This document shows, piece by piece, positions 36,680-50,318 of a stretch of 64,000 bases of DNA (within the stretch, counting starts at the first letter, position 1; each line of letters opens with the position of its first letter). The stretch is taken from contig CM076277.1 in assembly GCA_038380795.1 (NCBI GenBank), positions 3,129,501-3,193,500 on the forward strand. Reading direction: 5' to 3'. Under the pieces are notes generated by a model. That model worked only from the letters and a program-made list of their open reading frames with translations, ran no database searches and was not told the DNA's origin. This stretch comes from Pyrocephalus nanus. Its lineage: Eukaryota > Chordata > Aves > Passeriformes > Tyrannidae. The translations under genes were made by a program, and so were the position numbers.

Positions 36680-36820
36680 ATCACAGAACCATAAAATAGC
36701 TTGGGTTGGAGGGACCTTAAAAATCATCCTGTTCCAACCCTCCTGCCATGGGCAGGGACACCTTCCACTAGCCCAGGTTGCCCCAAGCCCCATCCAACCT
36801 GTGCCAGGGCCTCATAGCCA
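36680..36820 (-). mobile_element. CR1 LINE 3' end
   Basis: Antisense CR1. ATCACAGAACCATAAAATAG, CTTGGGTTGGAGGGACCTTA, then CCATGGGCAGGGACACC. An internal deletion joins CCCCATCCAACCT directly to GTGCCAGGGCCTCATAGCC. Confidence 0.93.
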
Positions 36821-39808
36821 TGGTTACACCCCACCCTTGCACAGCAATGGCATGGGATGGCATTGCAGCAGGCACAGCCAACCTCCAACAGGGGCAAAAT
36901 CATATTTTAAAACAATTTTTCCTTCTTAAAATCCAAATTTGAATGTTCTCCCTAAACCATCTCCATCCACCTGCAGATTCAGCATCAGAGCACGGAGGAG
37001 GGGAGGGGAGGTGATGTGAGCGGACTGTACTGGAAAGAAAGGCTCTGTTTCCTGGCAAGGTGACCTCCAGCCCATGTCCAGGGCCAAGAGGAGTCAGAAC
37101 AGCTAACCAAGTTACTGGCTGCTCCCTCACAGCTCACAGCACAGGGCCAGGACATGCTATTCCTAATCATTTGAGAGGAAAGTCGGAATTCCTAAACCCC
37201 GTGTAAGAGAACGGGGTGATCTGCACAGCCAGGTCTCCTTGCTGAACTGCTGGGGTACAACCTGTGCTCCTAAACACCATCAGGTCTTGGAGACAGCCCA
37301 GTGTGGCCTCCTGCCAGTGCTGTTCCCCACCACAGGGACAATGTGCCAAGATCTCCTGGATTTACTGCACTCCTTGATGCTTTTCAGAAGAGGGAGAGAG
37401 AGATGGATAGGAGGCACCCCAAATCCCCAGAACCTGCAGGAGAAAGCTCTCAGGCAGGAGGCAGCTTTGGGGACTGGCCTGTTGATGGCAAGTGGCTCAT
37501 CTCTGCTGCACATATGGAGCACATCCATGAGTTATCCTCATGCCCTGGGTGTCCCTCTGCACCATGAGATGGGCACTGTGACCCAGCACTTATTCTTCTC
37601 CCCCTGTGCTGCATCTCCTCCTGAACTCAAATAAAGCCAAGCCCTGGCAAACTCCCACCAGTCACCCCCTAACAAAACCTCCCTGATCCTGGGGGAGCAC
37701 TCCCAGGAACTTCAGTGAAGAGAAGGCAGGTTTGGATCCATTTCCCCAATTCCTGTGCAGCACCCAGGGGCTCCAGGGGCTCCACACATCCAGCTGGTCT
37801 GAGACCAAGGGAAGTCCAGACATCTTAATGCTGTGCAGCTCTTGAGGGACCAGCTGTGCCTCAGCCAAAGCCACAGCCACGCTCGAAAAGACACCACAAA
37901 TCTGCGTGCAGGTGACTCGGGAGGGCATAACTAGTGTTGAGCATTTTTATAAATGAAGCCCTTAGATTTCTCCCGCCTTTCCCCCCCGGGAAGGGAAGGA
38001 AAGCACCATTCTCCTCTACAAAACACTCCACAGCCAGGCAGCATCATGCCTGCACTGCACATTGGTATTAATCACAGAGGACATGACTTGACCAAGGATC
38101 TGGGAAACTGTTCTCCTCCTTGGCAGAGTGGCAAATGTCCAGTGACCCCAATTCTCCACTGAGTCATGTTCTGTGTGATTATCTGTGAGGATCCAGGAGC
38201 TGCAGCCAAGCATTGACTCAGAGAAATATTATTCCCAGTGAGAAGGATAAAGATTTGTAGTATTATTGCAGGTAAATATTTGCCCTGTCAAATAACATTC
38301 AGCAGTAAATACGAGCCTGAGAGAGAACATTTGTTCTTGGTAAGGTTCAAGGAAATACGTAGGCTTGTGTGATCTATCCAGATGACACAAACCACCACAG
38401 ACCTGGCACCATCTCTCATCTACTAACTGGGTGTTTCCTGAAGCCAATGCAAAAGCTCACTGTGTCCCTCTTGACACTCCAGAGATGGGGTGGACTAAAC
38501 AGACCCAAACCAGCCTGGCAAACCTGCAAAGTGAGGAAAACATTGCTGTTTGTGAGGCTGAGAAGGACTGACCAAGGACTAGGGCTTGAGCTCCTGGTGT
38601 GTGCAAATACCAGGGAGGAGATGGAGTTTATGGGGTGCTCATGCTATCCCATGAGCAGTGATCCTCACAACCCAATCCCAGCAGGACCCAATCCCAGGGC
38701 CCAGGGCTGTGGAAGGGAGAGCACTCTCCCACTGGCACCACGTGCTCTACCAGAGCAGCTTGGGAAGGGGATGAAGAAAACCAGCCAGGTGGATTTGGGG
38801 GTATCTCGATCCTACCAAAGCTGGACGATGCATCAGATCATGCCAGAAGCACATGGATGGCTTTGTCATACACACACATTCCCTATTTCTCTTACACACA
38901 CCTAAAAGACTCACCATGTGCCACACCAGCTGCAGGGCACATCAGCTTGACAGAAGACTTTGGGCCATATAAAGAGAAGAGTCCAAACATCATGAAAAGT
39001 TAAAACTGAAACTTCCTGAAGACCAACTACCCATTTTTCCTTAAAAGCCTCCAAACTCCTCTCCTACCACACATTACTCACACAGGCACAGTCATATTTG
39101 CAAGAAGGGGATTCTGATACATTTTTCCAGAGTGGGAACCATGGAGGTTTTGTGTTCGTTCAAGGCACTGAAGCCACAGGGACAGAAATGTTAGTGGAGA
39201 AAGTGGGAATCACTCGGACATTGCAAACTCCAGCAAAACACTCTGGGGACAGCAAGGGAAGTGGAGGGGAGCTCTCTGTGGGGTGACCCAGGGGGGCTGT
39301 GGGCAGAGGTACAGACCCCTTTGGCACCTCTCCTGCAGGGAGGGATGCCAGAGGGCTTGTGTTCACACCTGTGATTCCCAAAGCCCCGTGCCAAGAAGTG
39401 AAGCAGCGCTGATTTTCTGCATCAGCAGCTCTGGGTCTTAGGAATGGAAATTGATTTGCTTCATCCTTGCACACAGAGTCCAGAGTGTGAATAGCAGGGC
39501 CAATGAATTATGTGGGTAGAGGTGGATAAATACTGTAAAGAAGTATTTATTAACAGTCAGTCACATACAATCTACAAATTGTCTTTGAAGTGTTCCCAGC
39601 CCCTGCTACATTAATTTTCACATGCTTGGGTTTTTTACTATGGGAATGCAGTTGAAAAGAGAAAAAAAGAGTTCTGGCATGAACATAAAATGTACCTTGG
39701 AAGGGCCTTGGAAGGTTGGGAGCACAGCAGAGCAGCTGGAGACCTGGGGGAAAGTGGGCTCTGCCTTCCTCTGTGCTCCTCTTCCATACCCAGAGTAGTG
39801 GAGTTTGA
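36821..39808. other. Intronic stretch, unique sequence
   Basis: No CR1 or exon recognised. Local purine-rich bits lie at 36990-37020 and 37380-37400. Open frames here are chance. Confidence 0.5.
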
Positions 39809-40185
39809 AATCACAGAATCACAGAATGGTTTAGGTCGGAAGGGAACTTACAGATCATCTCATTTCACCCCCTGCCATGGACAGGGACACCTTCCACTAG
39901 CCCAGGTTTCTCCAAGCCCTGTCCAACCTGGCCTTGGACACTTCCAGGGATGGAGCAGCCACAGCTTCTCTGGGCAACCTGTGCCAGGGCCTGCCCACCC
40001 TCACAGGGAAGAATTTCTTCCTAATATCTGAACTAAATTTAATCTACTTCTGCTTTAAGGCATTTCCCCTTGTCCTGTCAGTCCAGACTCTCCATCTCTC
40101 TTGGATTCCCTTTAGGCACTGAAAGGGGCTGTAAGCTCTCCCTGCAGCTTTCTCTTCCCCAGGCTGAACAACCCCAACTATTTTC
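39809..40185 (-). mobile_element. CR1 LINE 3' fragment
   Basis: Antisense CR1 with a double terminus (AATCACAGAATCACAGAATG), GCCACAGCTTCTCTGGGCAA, AATATCTGAACTAAATTTAA, and the GCACTGAAAGGGGCTGTAAG and CTTCCCCAGGCTGAACAACC block. Confidence 0.95.
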
Positions 40186-42891
40186 TTCACAAATCCCAAA
40201 CAAGTGCTGGCTGACACAAAGACCAAGCCCACCTCTCCACATTCCCTGTTTTTCTCCATTTCTTCCACCATGTGGGCATTGCTCTGATGCAAACTCTGCA
40301 CCCCATGACCACTTGCAGCTCAAAGCCAGCCCTCAGCTCAACCCCAGCACTCCTGGACAGCTTTGGCTTTGAATTAGCTGGATGTTTATACCTTTAAACT
40401 TCCCATGAGTTGACTTTCTCCCATCTCCTATAGATCCCATGCAGTCCTGGAGCCATGGCTCTTCCCAAAGCCAAGCCTGCTGGATGGTTTTGACCAAATC
40501 TGACAGCTCAAAAAAAAAAAAATCTCTTTTCTACAAGTTTTATAAAAACCATGTGTGTTTCATAAAACCTCGTGTGCCCAGAAGGGAGGTATCAGGGTCC
40601 TAAACATTCTTGCTTGCCCTAAAAATCTTTGATCTCCTTGGGCAGTTGCCACAGGGGCAAAGGGATGGCTGTGATGTGGTGCTGTGGTGCTGTGGTGCTC
40701 AGCAGGATGGGGCTGTGAAGGAAAACAGCCAGCAACACTCAGAGGGAGCAGAAAATCTCAGCTCACTCAGAAATAAAAAGTTTTGGGAGGCATGCTTGCT
40801 ACTCTGCGTTTTGGGGGGTTAATTTTACACGCTACCCAAGCCAGAAACAACATTCCTGGGACTCTCTGTCTGCTGGTACCTCCGTTATGTGGGTGGGAAA
40901 TGAAGAACAAGGTACCAGTCATTACTAATCATGTGAGTGATGGGAAATCCCTGAGATTCAGCCTGGCCAAGGATTTGGTTTTGGTTGTGGCTGTGGCTGA
41001 GCAGAGGCAGCAGCAGTGATGGTCCTGCTCCATGTCCTCAGACACAGCCCAACAAACAGGGCTTCTTGGCACTCAGGATGTGAAACACGTGGGAACAATT
41101 CTGCTGCATCCCCTCCCATGTCACTAAAAGCTCACAGTGAGGTTTGATATTGTCCAAGCTGCCACTGACCTGCATCACCAGTTCACAAAAAAAAAAAAAA
41201 AAGCTAAAAATAATGGAGTCCTATGAACAATTTACAGCAAAAGAAATCAGCCCTATTGTAGGCTTTCAAAAAAGCTCCCAACTCCCTCTACTTTCTATTT
41301 TTTTTTAATCAGTATCTTATCCAGAACTGGAATCCTGTCAAGAATAGTGGATAGCAGAGAACTATAACTTCTTATTATGTGTATAGTGATTTTATGAATT
41401 CAGTGGGGAATGAAATGCAATTTTGTCAGACTTGTCTGTGTTCATAATGACCAAGTCAAATTAATCATCGTGGATAATACTCCTGTGTCAGCCATTCAAG
41501 AGATTTTTTAATAGAATTTTTCTGATTCATGTCTTGCAGTACATCAGATCTGTAGTAATGCAGGCACTTCTAAAAATCAGTGCAATTATGGCTTCTTGTT
41601 GGCCTGTCATTTTCCTGGAATAAAAATGTCTCTGCAGAAGTCATATACTGTACATAAACCAAAATGGAAAACAAAAATATAGTTACAATTAGGCTTGATT
41701 TTTTCTAAAGATTTAATATCTTTTTGAGGCCATTATTTATAGGCAATATATAAAGCTACAGTGCACGATGCTGAAGATGGACTGGTTTATCACAACACAT
41801 ACCAATTTTATCCTGGTTGTCATTCCTGCTTTGATTGCCTTGTGAGTTAGTGATTTTTGCAGGCATGGAAATGACTATCCCATAGAACAAACAGGGGGGT
41901 AGGTAATGGGTTTGCAGTCAAATTATTGTGTTTATTAAAAACGTATCCAGGAAAGCCCACTCAGATCCCAAAGGGCTCTTGTTCAGGAAAATCTCTGGTT
42001 CAAGAAAAGGTTACGGTTTCCATAAAGGCAGATAGACATGCATGGAGCAGCAGTGCAGTGGGCAATGGTATACAAAGGATTAGTAATGCTGCATTTATCC
42101 CTCTGAGGGAAGAGAGGCAGACAGACCTCTAACTCCCCCGTGGCACAGGCAAAAAATGAGTTTTGGAAGTGGATATCCCCAGGAATAAAGAGGAAGAAAA
42201 ATGTGATGAGGTATCTCGGCCTTTCCTTCTTTCACGGCAAGGCAGCAACTGCCTCGTAGGAGAGGGCAGGGCAGGACCCTCTCAGACCCCCAGCATGTCC
42301 CAGAGGGAGCTCCAAGTGAATCTACTGGACCAACTGTCCCTCAAGATCCACCTTCTCATGCCACCAGGTACATGCTGGAGAGAATAGCTCTCTAAACCTC
42401 TTGAAGGAGGAATGGAAACCCACGACCGCATACTGTCCTCCCAAGAACTTAAGACCCACTTAACCAACCAGATCAGCTGACCTAAAAATTGGCCAAAGCT
42501 TGCCAGCATTTTGGGGGAGAGAGAAAAATCCCAGAGAACAGAGCAATTCACCCCATCCTTTCACCTGCCTCGTGTGGTTTCATGGTCCTTTCCCTTCCTT
42601 GCATCTCTATCAAGCTTTTGACATCAATGTTTAGCAGCAGGCAGTTCACCAGGTACAAAACACGCCCAAAAGTAGACTTGCTGTTGTTACTTCTCTAAAA
42701 TGACATTTTCCCCAGGCAGAGCATGTCCAGGCAACACCTTCCTGTGCCCTGATCCACGCTGGGATATTCACATCATGGCACACATGGAACTGCTACATCT
42801 GAACCCCCCAGTCTCCAGCTCAGGAGGCTCAACTCTGTATGACAACACCATGTCCCTCTAACAAAGACCTTCCACTCCCAAATAAGCAGAC
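40186..42891. promoter_or_regulatory. Intronic stretch with long AT-rich block
   Basis: 41200-41860 is AT-rich and repeat-free with ATTAATCAT, TTTATAGGCAATATATAAA and related words; candidate conserved noncoding DNA. An A16 run at 41187-41202 borders it. The rest is ordinary intron. Confidence 0.35.
40675..40698 (+). repeat. TGTGGTGC x3 tandem repeat
   Basis: Three perfect consecutive copies of the 8-mer TGTGGTGC. Confidence 0.9.
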
Positions 42892-43012
42892 CACAGAATC
42901 CCAGAATGGTTTGAGTCAGAAGGGACTGTAAAGATCATCTTGTTCCAACCCCCTGCCATGGCAGGGACACCTTCCACTAGACCAGGTTGGTCCAAGCCTC
43001 GTCCAGCTGGGA
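42892..43012 (-). mobile_element. CR1 LINE 3' end, short
   Basis: Antisense CR1. CACAGAATCCCAGAATGGTT, AAAGATCATCTTGTTCCAAC and CAGGGACACCTTCCACTAGA, truncated after GTCCAGCTGGG. Confidence 0.94.
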
Positions 43013-46000
43013 TAACGAGGCTCAAAGTCTGCTGACAGTGTTTTAGAAGCTTTCAGTGTTGGTTTACACAAACATCAGCAACAACCAGAGCTCCTGAAAT
43101 CCCTTTGTTGTCTCTCCATATGCAGGGCCAGGGCTGTGAGGCACGTCTGATGCGCAGTTGCTCCTGGATTACCCGTAGTAATATCTAATTTCATCTGTCT
43201 TTAAGTTACCTACCCACACTGACAAGAGGACTGTTTCATTTCACTGTGTGTGTTTTTTGTGGCTGTGTTCTTCCCCAGTCTCTCAAAGTGAACGTGGCAG
43301 CGCTCCAGGGAAAGCCAGGAGATGTGCAAGCTCCGCTGCACGGTGGCAAAGTGCAGCCTCTGTCATCTGCCTCACAATCAGCCTCCTTAAAATTGTTTAT
43401 AATGATTTTTGCCTGGTTTTAAAATGTATTAAAGGGACTGTACATCCAGTGAGACAGGAGCCAATGGGATCTAAAATTAGACTGACTAGGCCAGACACAT
43501 ATAAATTCTTTTCTTTCCTCATATCTTGCCTGGAAGTGAATACAAGGAATATCATATTCTACTCAAGAACATCACGCATTTCGGGGAATTATTTGAGTAC
43601 AGGTTTTACATAATTGCCTTTTTTTGTCTCATGGCACACTGAACTTGCATAATAAGCTCAGTGCACTCACAGCAATCCATTGTTAGGCTGGATGGATTTG
43701 GTGGTGTGTGTTGAGCCCAGGGTATGTTACACAATGATGTATAATGCACTGTAAGCAGGTCAGCAGATAAGACGGCCTGAAAACAGTAATGGAGCTCAGG
43801 CAAGGAAGAATTAGTGAAAAGCACTCTAAGAAATTAATTCAACCCACCCTCAGTCAAGCCAGAAGGACCCAGAGCAGGAAGGAAACTACACTCTGTACCA
43901 CGCTTGTCCCCTTTCAGATTTTGTCTTGGATCATTTCCCTTATGCTCCAAACTGAAGGTGTGGGGTTAAGGGATTAAAAAAAAAAACCTCTTTGAGCCAC
44001 ACTGTGCATGGATGCTTTGTTTGCACCAAGTTTTTCAAATTTTCATCTCAAAGGACATGTCCTACTCATGATCCTTTCCCTGTTTCCTTTTGTTTGTTTG
44101 TTTGTTTTGTTTATTGGGGAGAGTGTGTTTGTTTTGGTGGTTTTGTTTTTGTTTGTTTGGTGGTTTTGGTTTTTGTTTGTTTTTTTTTTTTAGGTTTTGC
44201 TCTTCTCAGCAAACACAAATTTTGAATTGAAGCTCTGTGCAGTCCTTGCACACCTGCAGCCACCAGGACTGGCGTGCACAAGGCATGAGATACAGACACC
44301 TGAGAACACTCCATCACGTGCTTGCTAAGGGGGCAAAATCTTCATTTTTTTTCCTAAATGGCCCTATACTACCCCTGGTCTGCTCCCATCACAGCCCAGG
44401 TGCACCATCTTCCCACACAGAACCAAAGAGCTTAACCCCAGGTTGTCCTTACATTGCTCCACAGCACTCAGAGTGTTGGTCCTGTTTATGGTCCCAGTCC
44501 AAAGCTACAAAAGCAGAGCAAAGAGCAGGAACAGCTTGGTACCCTCCCCTGCAAAGCAAGGGGATGAGCCAGGGTAAATCTTCACAACCTGGGTCAGACC
44601 TGGTCCATTTGCTGAATTTCTCGCTATTTCGCGTTGCCAGGAAAGCCCAAAGCATCGCTCACAACAAATGTACTCAGCTTTGAGCCCTCACACTTCCCCA
44701 GTCGGACCTGGGACCCCAAAAGCAAATTGAGAAGAAACCTCTGTGTGCTAAAACCTAAAAAAGTAATAAACCCCAGCAGAAGCAGAGCCCCTCCCTCCCC
44801 TTTGCCCAGGTTTGACGTGCCTGATTAGCACGAGGAAGGCAGAGAGGAGGGGATGGCTTGCATAATGTGGTGCAATCCAGCACCTCCCCCAGGGTGCCCA
44901 ACTGCTGCAGAAGCAATTTCACAGCTCATCATCCATTATGAGATTAAAATAATTTTTTTTTCCTCCCGTGAAGTATTAATAAATTGTGCAGGCAGACCAG
45001 AGTTAGTGTCATTTACACAAATGGTAGTGAATCACCCACCTAGTTATTTCTTAATGGATTGAGTATCTGTGTTCCTCCTTATCCTGTAATTTAAAAACCT
45101 AAATACACAAACCTGTTTATTTGTCTCATCAGGCCCTGAGCCAGCACTTATTGAGCCTGGGGATAGAGGGACAAAGGCAGAGCTGCTGCCTCCCCTGGAC
45201 CTGCCCTAGCACTTTACAAGGGAACAATACCAAAACATCCATGTCCATCAATAGGAAAGGGGAAATGCACCACAAAAAAAAAAACCCCAGCCCACATTGA
45301 AATCCCTCCCAGAATTCACTTACTCTCCCTTCCGGGGGCAAAACTCACTGAGGCATTGCTGATGTAATGCAGCTTCCTTGGTACATGAGTGAAGATGTAA
45401 AGCTGTAGTCAGAGCACCACTAATGGCTCTTTGAACATCCCTCCTTTATTATGGTATCAGACGAAGCAGGCATGTTTAATGTTTAAACTTCCAAAAACAA
45501 ATGCCTTCAGCAAATATATTTTTATGTATTTATTCAGTGTTTCCTAAGCACCTGTCGCCTCAGCAGCTGAGGTGCTGTTTACCTCTTTTTTATATTTATT
45601 TTATTAAAATTAGGAACATATCAATGCTTTGTAAAATGCCACCTTCTTCCCTCCCCTCCCTGCTCTTTATCCCCAAGAGCAGCATGAAATTCTTTACCCA
45701 TCCATCCACTGCAAAACATTTCAGACTGCCAGGAAGTTGCCAAAATGGGAAAAGGAAATTAACTGAAATCACCAGCGCAATAAATCAGTTTTCCACGTTA
45801 TCCCGAAGATCCTCAGCCCCAGAATCTGGCTCTGGCACAGGGGAGAAGTGCCAAAGCCAGATACCTCTGAGTCAGCTCTGCCAAACCAAACCCCGAGATG
45901 AGATGGAAAAACATCTCCCCAGTTCCAATCTCAGTGACTGGGTTTGGTCAGCCAAGGGAGGCAAAGACTCCCTCATGGGATTGGGATGTCTTACTCCTTA

Positions 46001-46042
46001 CAGCCCTAAATATGTAGAGCTCATCAATGTGCCAGTCAGAGA
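43013..46042. other. Intronic stretch, unique sequence
   Basis: It contains a T/G-rich simple tract (listed), an A/T-rich patch at 44930-45070 and CT-rich runs near 45650. No CR1 or exon recognised. Confidence 0.5.
44085..44192 (+). repeat. (TTTG)n-like T/G-rich low-complexity tract
   Basis: Runs of GTTT/GTTTT units with GGTGGTTTTG interruptions, ending in a T12 run. The opposite (TOX2) strand is C/A-rich. Confidence 0.92.
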
Positions 46043-46139
46043 ATCTTAGAATTATGGGATCACTAAGGTTGAAAAGACCTCCAAGATCACCAAGTCCAAC
46101 CTTTGACTGAATACCACCATGCCCACTAAATGCAGTCCT
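46043..46139 (-). mobile_element. CR1 LINE 3' end, third-type terminus
   Basis: Antisense CR1. CTTAGAATTATGGGATCACT, AGGTTGAAAAGACCTCCAAG, ATCACCAAGTCCAACCTTTG, then the TGCCCACTAAATGCAG stretch. It faces away from the plus-strand copy that starts about 25 bp later. Confidence 0.88.
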
Positions 46140-46164
46140 GCCAGTCCATGAGATGGTCAAGGTA

Positions 46165-46326
46165 AGAGAAGCTGGGGCTGCCCCATCCCTGGAAATGTTC
46201 TGGGCCAGCTCTGATGGGACTTGGAGCAACCTGGTCTAGTGGAAGGTGTCCCTGCCCATGGCAGGACGTGGAACAAGATGGTCTTTAAGATTTCTTCCAA
46301 CCAAAACCATTCCATGATTCCGTGAT
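46165..46326 (+). mobile_element. CR1 LINE 3' end
   Basis: Plus-strand CR1. GAAGCTGGGGCTGCCCCATC, GGAGCAACCTGGTCTAGTGG, CTGCCCATGGCAGGACGTGG and the terminus CATTCCATGATTCCGTGAT. With the preceding minus copy it forms a head-to-head pair. Confidence 0.93.
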
Positions 46327-49300
46327 AACCACCCAGGATCTCTCTCTACCTCCTTTGCATTTGCTGAGTTCTTGAGCACCACAATTACGACTCTTCCTCC
46401 ACAGCCACAACTCCAAGAATTTTACTCTTTTCCTCACTTATCCCAAGCAGGAGCTGTCGTGTCACAGGAGCACAAAGGTGCTGGGCTGTTAGGGAAAGCA
46501 GGAAGCACTAAGAGACTTGTGACAAAATTGTGAGAACTGGAAGATGGTGCAGAGCCAAGTATCCAAAGCCCCAGAGTAGGTGTGAAAATCTCAGCCTTAA
46601 GCCTCCAATATAGGAATTTTGGGAAACAAACAGATTTTCTCTTTAACAATTTTAACAAGTTTTTTGTTTTTTCTTTATTAAAGCCAGGCTTATGTATGGT
46701 ATCTCAAAAAGGCAGGAACACACACATTGATGTGGGGGGATTATCTATGTCCCAGATCACAGATACTCATCAAATTCCTTCTAAAGCATTAAGCAATCTG
46801 GACAAAATGAGCAGTGAGAGTAGGAACTGTCCTTTCAGGAGCAAGGCAGAAAGGAAAATCATTACATTAACAATCAAAATAGCAGTGCTTTCCTAAAGTC
46901 ATGACAAATTTCCATCTAGAAAAACAGCCAGGACATCAGTCTGCTGGTCACAGCCAGAAGCCTGTAGCAGGAACCAAGGCTGGTGGTGAGAAAGGACCAT
47001 TGTAGGCACTGGCAGCTCTAGAGGTCATGGACAGCATTTGTGGACACAGGGAATAGCTTTGCAGAGGAGATGAAGGTGCAAGAGGGCTCATATCAACACC
47101 AGCACAACCTTCATCACACGACCACAAGACCAAACCTGACATGCAAGGCATGAAGGAGGCAGAGAAAACCACCCCCAACTAGCTGGAAGCCAAACCAACT
47201 GAAACATTTTATTCACTAAGAGCTGGAGGGAATTTTCTATTATTTTTACTAGTTTACAATACACCAGGTAGAACCTGAAAGATTCCAAGGGAAAAGGGTA
47301 GAAGTGGAAGAGCCCAAATGAGAGGGAGAGATGCTGATGGAGAGGCAAGAGGAGGCTCTGAGCAAAACAGGGCTGCAGGTAACAGAGCAAAAATTCACAT
47401 TTTTCCAGTGTACTCAAGGGCTGCATCTGCCAGCTTTCAAATCCCACCCCACACAAAGCCTAGATAATTCCATAAACCTGTGACAATCCAGTGCTCCTAT
47501 TGCTAATACTGGTACCAAACTGGGCACCTCCAGAATCCCAATTGGTGTTGCCAAAACGTATCAGCCCAGTGTGGCCCCAAATACAATCAAAACAGGACAG
47601 AGCCTTTCAAGGAAGACCATTAGAGAGGCTTGGCCTCAAATTAATGTGTATCAGCTTTTACAATCCCTTTTACCATCCCTTCCCTATTCTCGATATCAAA
47701 TAACAGGAATTTCTTTCCAGACTGGAACAGAGTGAGGCACAAGTCAGAAACCAAGGATTGCAGGGGCAAAAGGAAAATCACACAAGTAGAAGAAAATAGC
47801 TCTCTCTACCAGGGATGTTGCAGCATCCCTTGATGCAGAAATCTGGAAACCAGGGCAAGCAGAACTGCGCTGCGTGTTCCAATTGCAGCGCTTCAAAAAT
47901 TAAACACCATCACATGAGCTGCTCAGAGAGCTCCAGAGTTTTCTGTGCTTTACAGAGCAGCTTTTCTTTTTTGATCACCAGCATCTCTGTGTGAGCATGA
48001 GAAATTAATTCCTGAACTTTCATTTCAAGTGCCCAATAACTTGCTCTTGATATCTGTGTGGGTTCCCAGGCTTGCAGAACCCCGATCTGCATGAAGAAGA
48101 ACGTGATCTGCCCATTTACCTGCAGAAGTGATGGGCATCCCTCTCTAGCCTGGAAACAAGCACCTTTTGGGTATTTGCTGCCAAAATGCACTAGGAATTC
48201 CTGAAGCCTGGGAAAAAAAAGGCTCCTCAGGAGAAAAGCAGCCCCCGTGGGGAGCCTGAGCTCTCAGTGCCACGTAGGTGTGTGGTTTTGTTTAGAAGTC
48301 ATCTGGAATTCTTAAAATAAAATAGCTAAATTGTCTTCCAGAGACTGATGGCTTTTCTTTTTTTTCCCCTCCCTTAATAAACTTCCAGGGGTATCTTTAT
48401 TGTTATGTCTAATTTTAGCGAAAACTAACATTTCCTGAGATTCAATTTCTCTCATAATTGTTGGAAGGAAACTAAATTGTCTGCTGTAAACATTCACTGT
48501 ATTGTGTGAAAAGTATCTTTATTACAGCCCACTGGGAATACTAATAAAATTCCCAATCCTAGCCCTTCCTCACTCTTTTTTTCCTTTAAGCTCACTCTTC
48601 TCTCCTATATACCCATTAGTGTCAGTTCAAACATTCTGCAGGCAAGATATGAGAACTTAAAATATATTATTTAACAATCAAGGGTAGAATAAAGACTTGT
48701 GAGCAGTAAGATCCTTTCTGCCTTCTCTTTCCATGCTTTCTATTACAGAAAATGAGGATGGCTATTCCATTTGTCTGTGTGCCTTCTTCGAGTTGATGAA
48801 AAAAATCTCATTAGTTTAGTCTGACATATACTCAATACAGTATATGTACATATTTTTTTTTTTTCATTTTATTCTACAGCTGCAAAATGATACTAAAATT
48901 TCATCAGATTGGAATGAAAACTATGGTCTTGGAACATTTCCCTTTAAGGGTCTTATATTTATTCAGAATTCATGAATCATTTTCCAGTAATACAACTATA
49001 ATTATTCTTAAAGTGTTATGTTTGAAGGTTTAATATGAAATACTTGCAAAAAGCTCTTTTTCACTTTGATAGTTTGTAATCTTCATGGTAATCAGATCAG
49101 TTGGCTCCTTCACACAGCAGCCAGGAAAATGCAATTTAATATGAATCTCATACTCTTCACTCATGTTTTAATTAAAGTAATAAAAGCCAAGTCATATTTT
49201 GCCCTTTGCAGTGTACACAGATGTATAGACCTGAGCTATACAGCATCACATCCGGCACTTTTGATAGCTGCTGATGGATTTGCTGGATTTGAGATAAATC

Positions 49301-49760
49301 TAATTCAGGCTTGCTCAGAGGCTGCTGATCGTGGAAGCAGAGTGTCACTGATGGGTGAGACCCAGCAGGGTCCTCGGCAGAACTGTGATACAGGAGATGG
49401 AGCATGGACCAAAGGACAAGCTCTGGGTCATGCCAGCAGGAGCTGAGGCTGCTGTGATGACCATCCTTCAGCTGCATCCAATGCCAGAGCACACAGCCTT
49501 GTGGAAGACTAGAGAATCCCTAACTGCCTCTGATTTTCAGTTCCCATCGTAGCTCTGACTGGCCTGGCCTGGTGTGTCACCTGAGAGGGAAAGATCTAAA
49601 CCTTCCCTGAAGGGGCAGAAGCACAAAGGACTGGTAGCACACTGTTCCCAACCAGTTGGGGTCCCCTGCTCTGCCCAGCCTCAGGAGCGAGGAGGGGTCG
49701 GAGTGAATGCCTGACTGAGTGCAGGGCTCCATCATCCTCCAGGACCTGCAGAGCCCTGAG
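46327..49760. promoter_or_regulatory. Intronic stretch with AT-rich block
   Basis: 48480-49240 is AT-rich and repeat-free (TTTAATTAAAGTAATAAAAG, ATACAACTATAATTATTC); candidate conserved noncoding DNA. The rest is ordinary intron without a recognised exon. Confidence 0.35.
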
Positions 49761-50318
49761 ATCACAGGGTCACAGAATCATTCAGGTTGGAAAAGACTTC
49801 CAAGATAATCAAGTCCACCCTGTGCCCAATCCCCACCTTGTCCCCCAGCCCAGAGCACTGAGTGCCATGTCCTTGGACACCTCAAGGGTTGGGAACTCTA
49901 CCACCTCCCTGGGCAGCCCCTTCCAATCCCTGACAACCCTTTCCATGAAGAAATTCCTCCTGATGTCCAACCTGAGCTTTTCCTTGCACAGCTTGAGGCC
50001 ATTTCTTTTGGTTCCCTTGGGAGCAGCACCCGACTTCCCCCCAGCTCCACCCTCCTGTCAGGGAGTTGAAAAGAGCAAGAAGGTCCCCCCTGAGCCTCCT
50101 TTCCTCCAGGCTGAGTCCCCCCAGCTCCCTCAGCTGCTCCTGCTGCTCCAGCCCCTTCCCCAGCCCCGTTCCCTTCTCCGGACACGCTCCAGCCCCTCCA
50201 TGTCTTTGTGGGGTCATGAGGTGCCCAGAACTGGACACAGGACTTGAGGTGCCTCACCAGTGCCAGGCACAGAGAGACAATCACTGCCCTAGTCCTGCTG
50301 GCCATGCTGTGGATGATT
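49761..50318 (-). mobile_element. CR1 LINE, longer 3' fragment, second subfamily
   Basis: Antisense CR1 of about 560 bp. GTCACAGAATCATTCAGGTT, AAAAGACTTCCAAGATAATC, AATTCCTCCTGATGTCCAAC, TTGCACAGCTTGAGGCCATT, then GTGCCCAGAACTGGACACAG and ACTGCCCTAGTCCTGCTGGC are in the expected order. GC-rich for this window. Several long open frames in the area arise from this repeat and are not genes. Confidence 0.95.
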
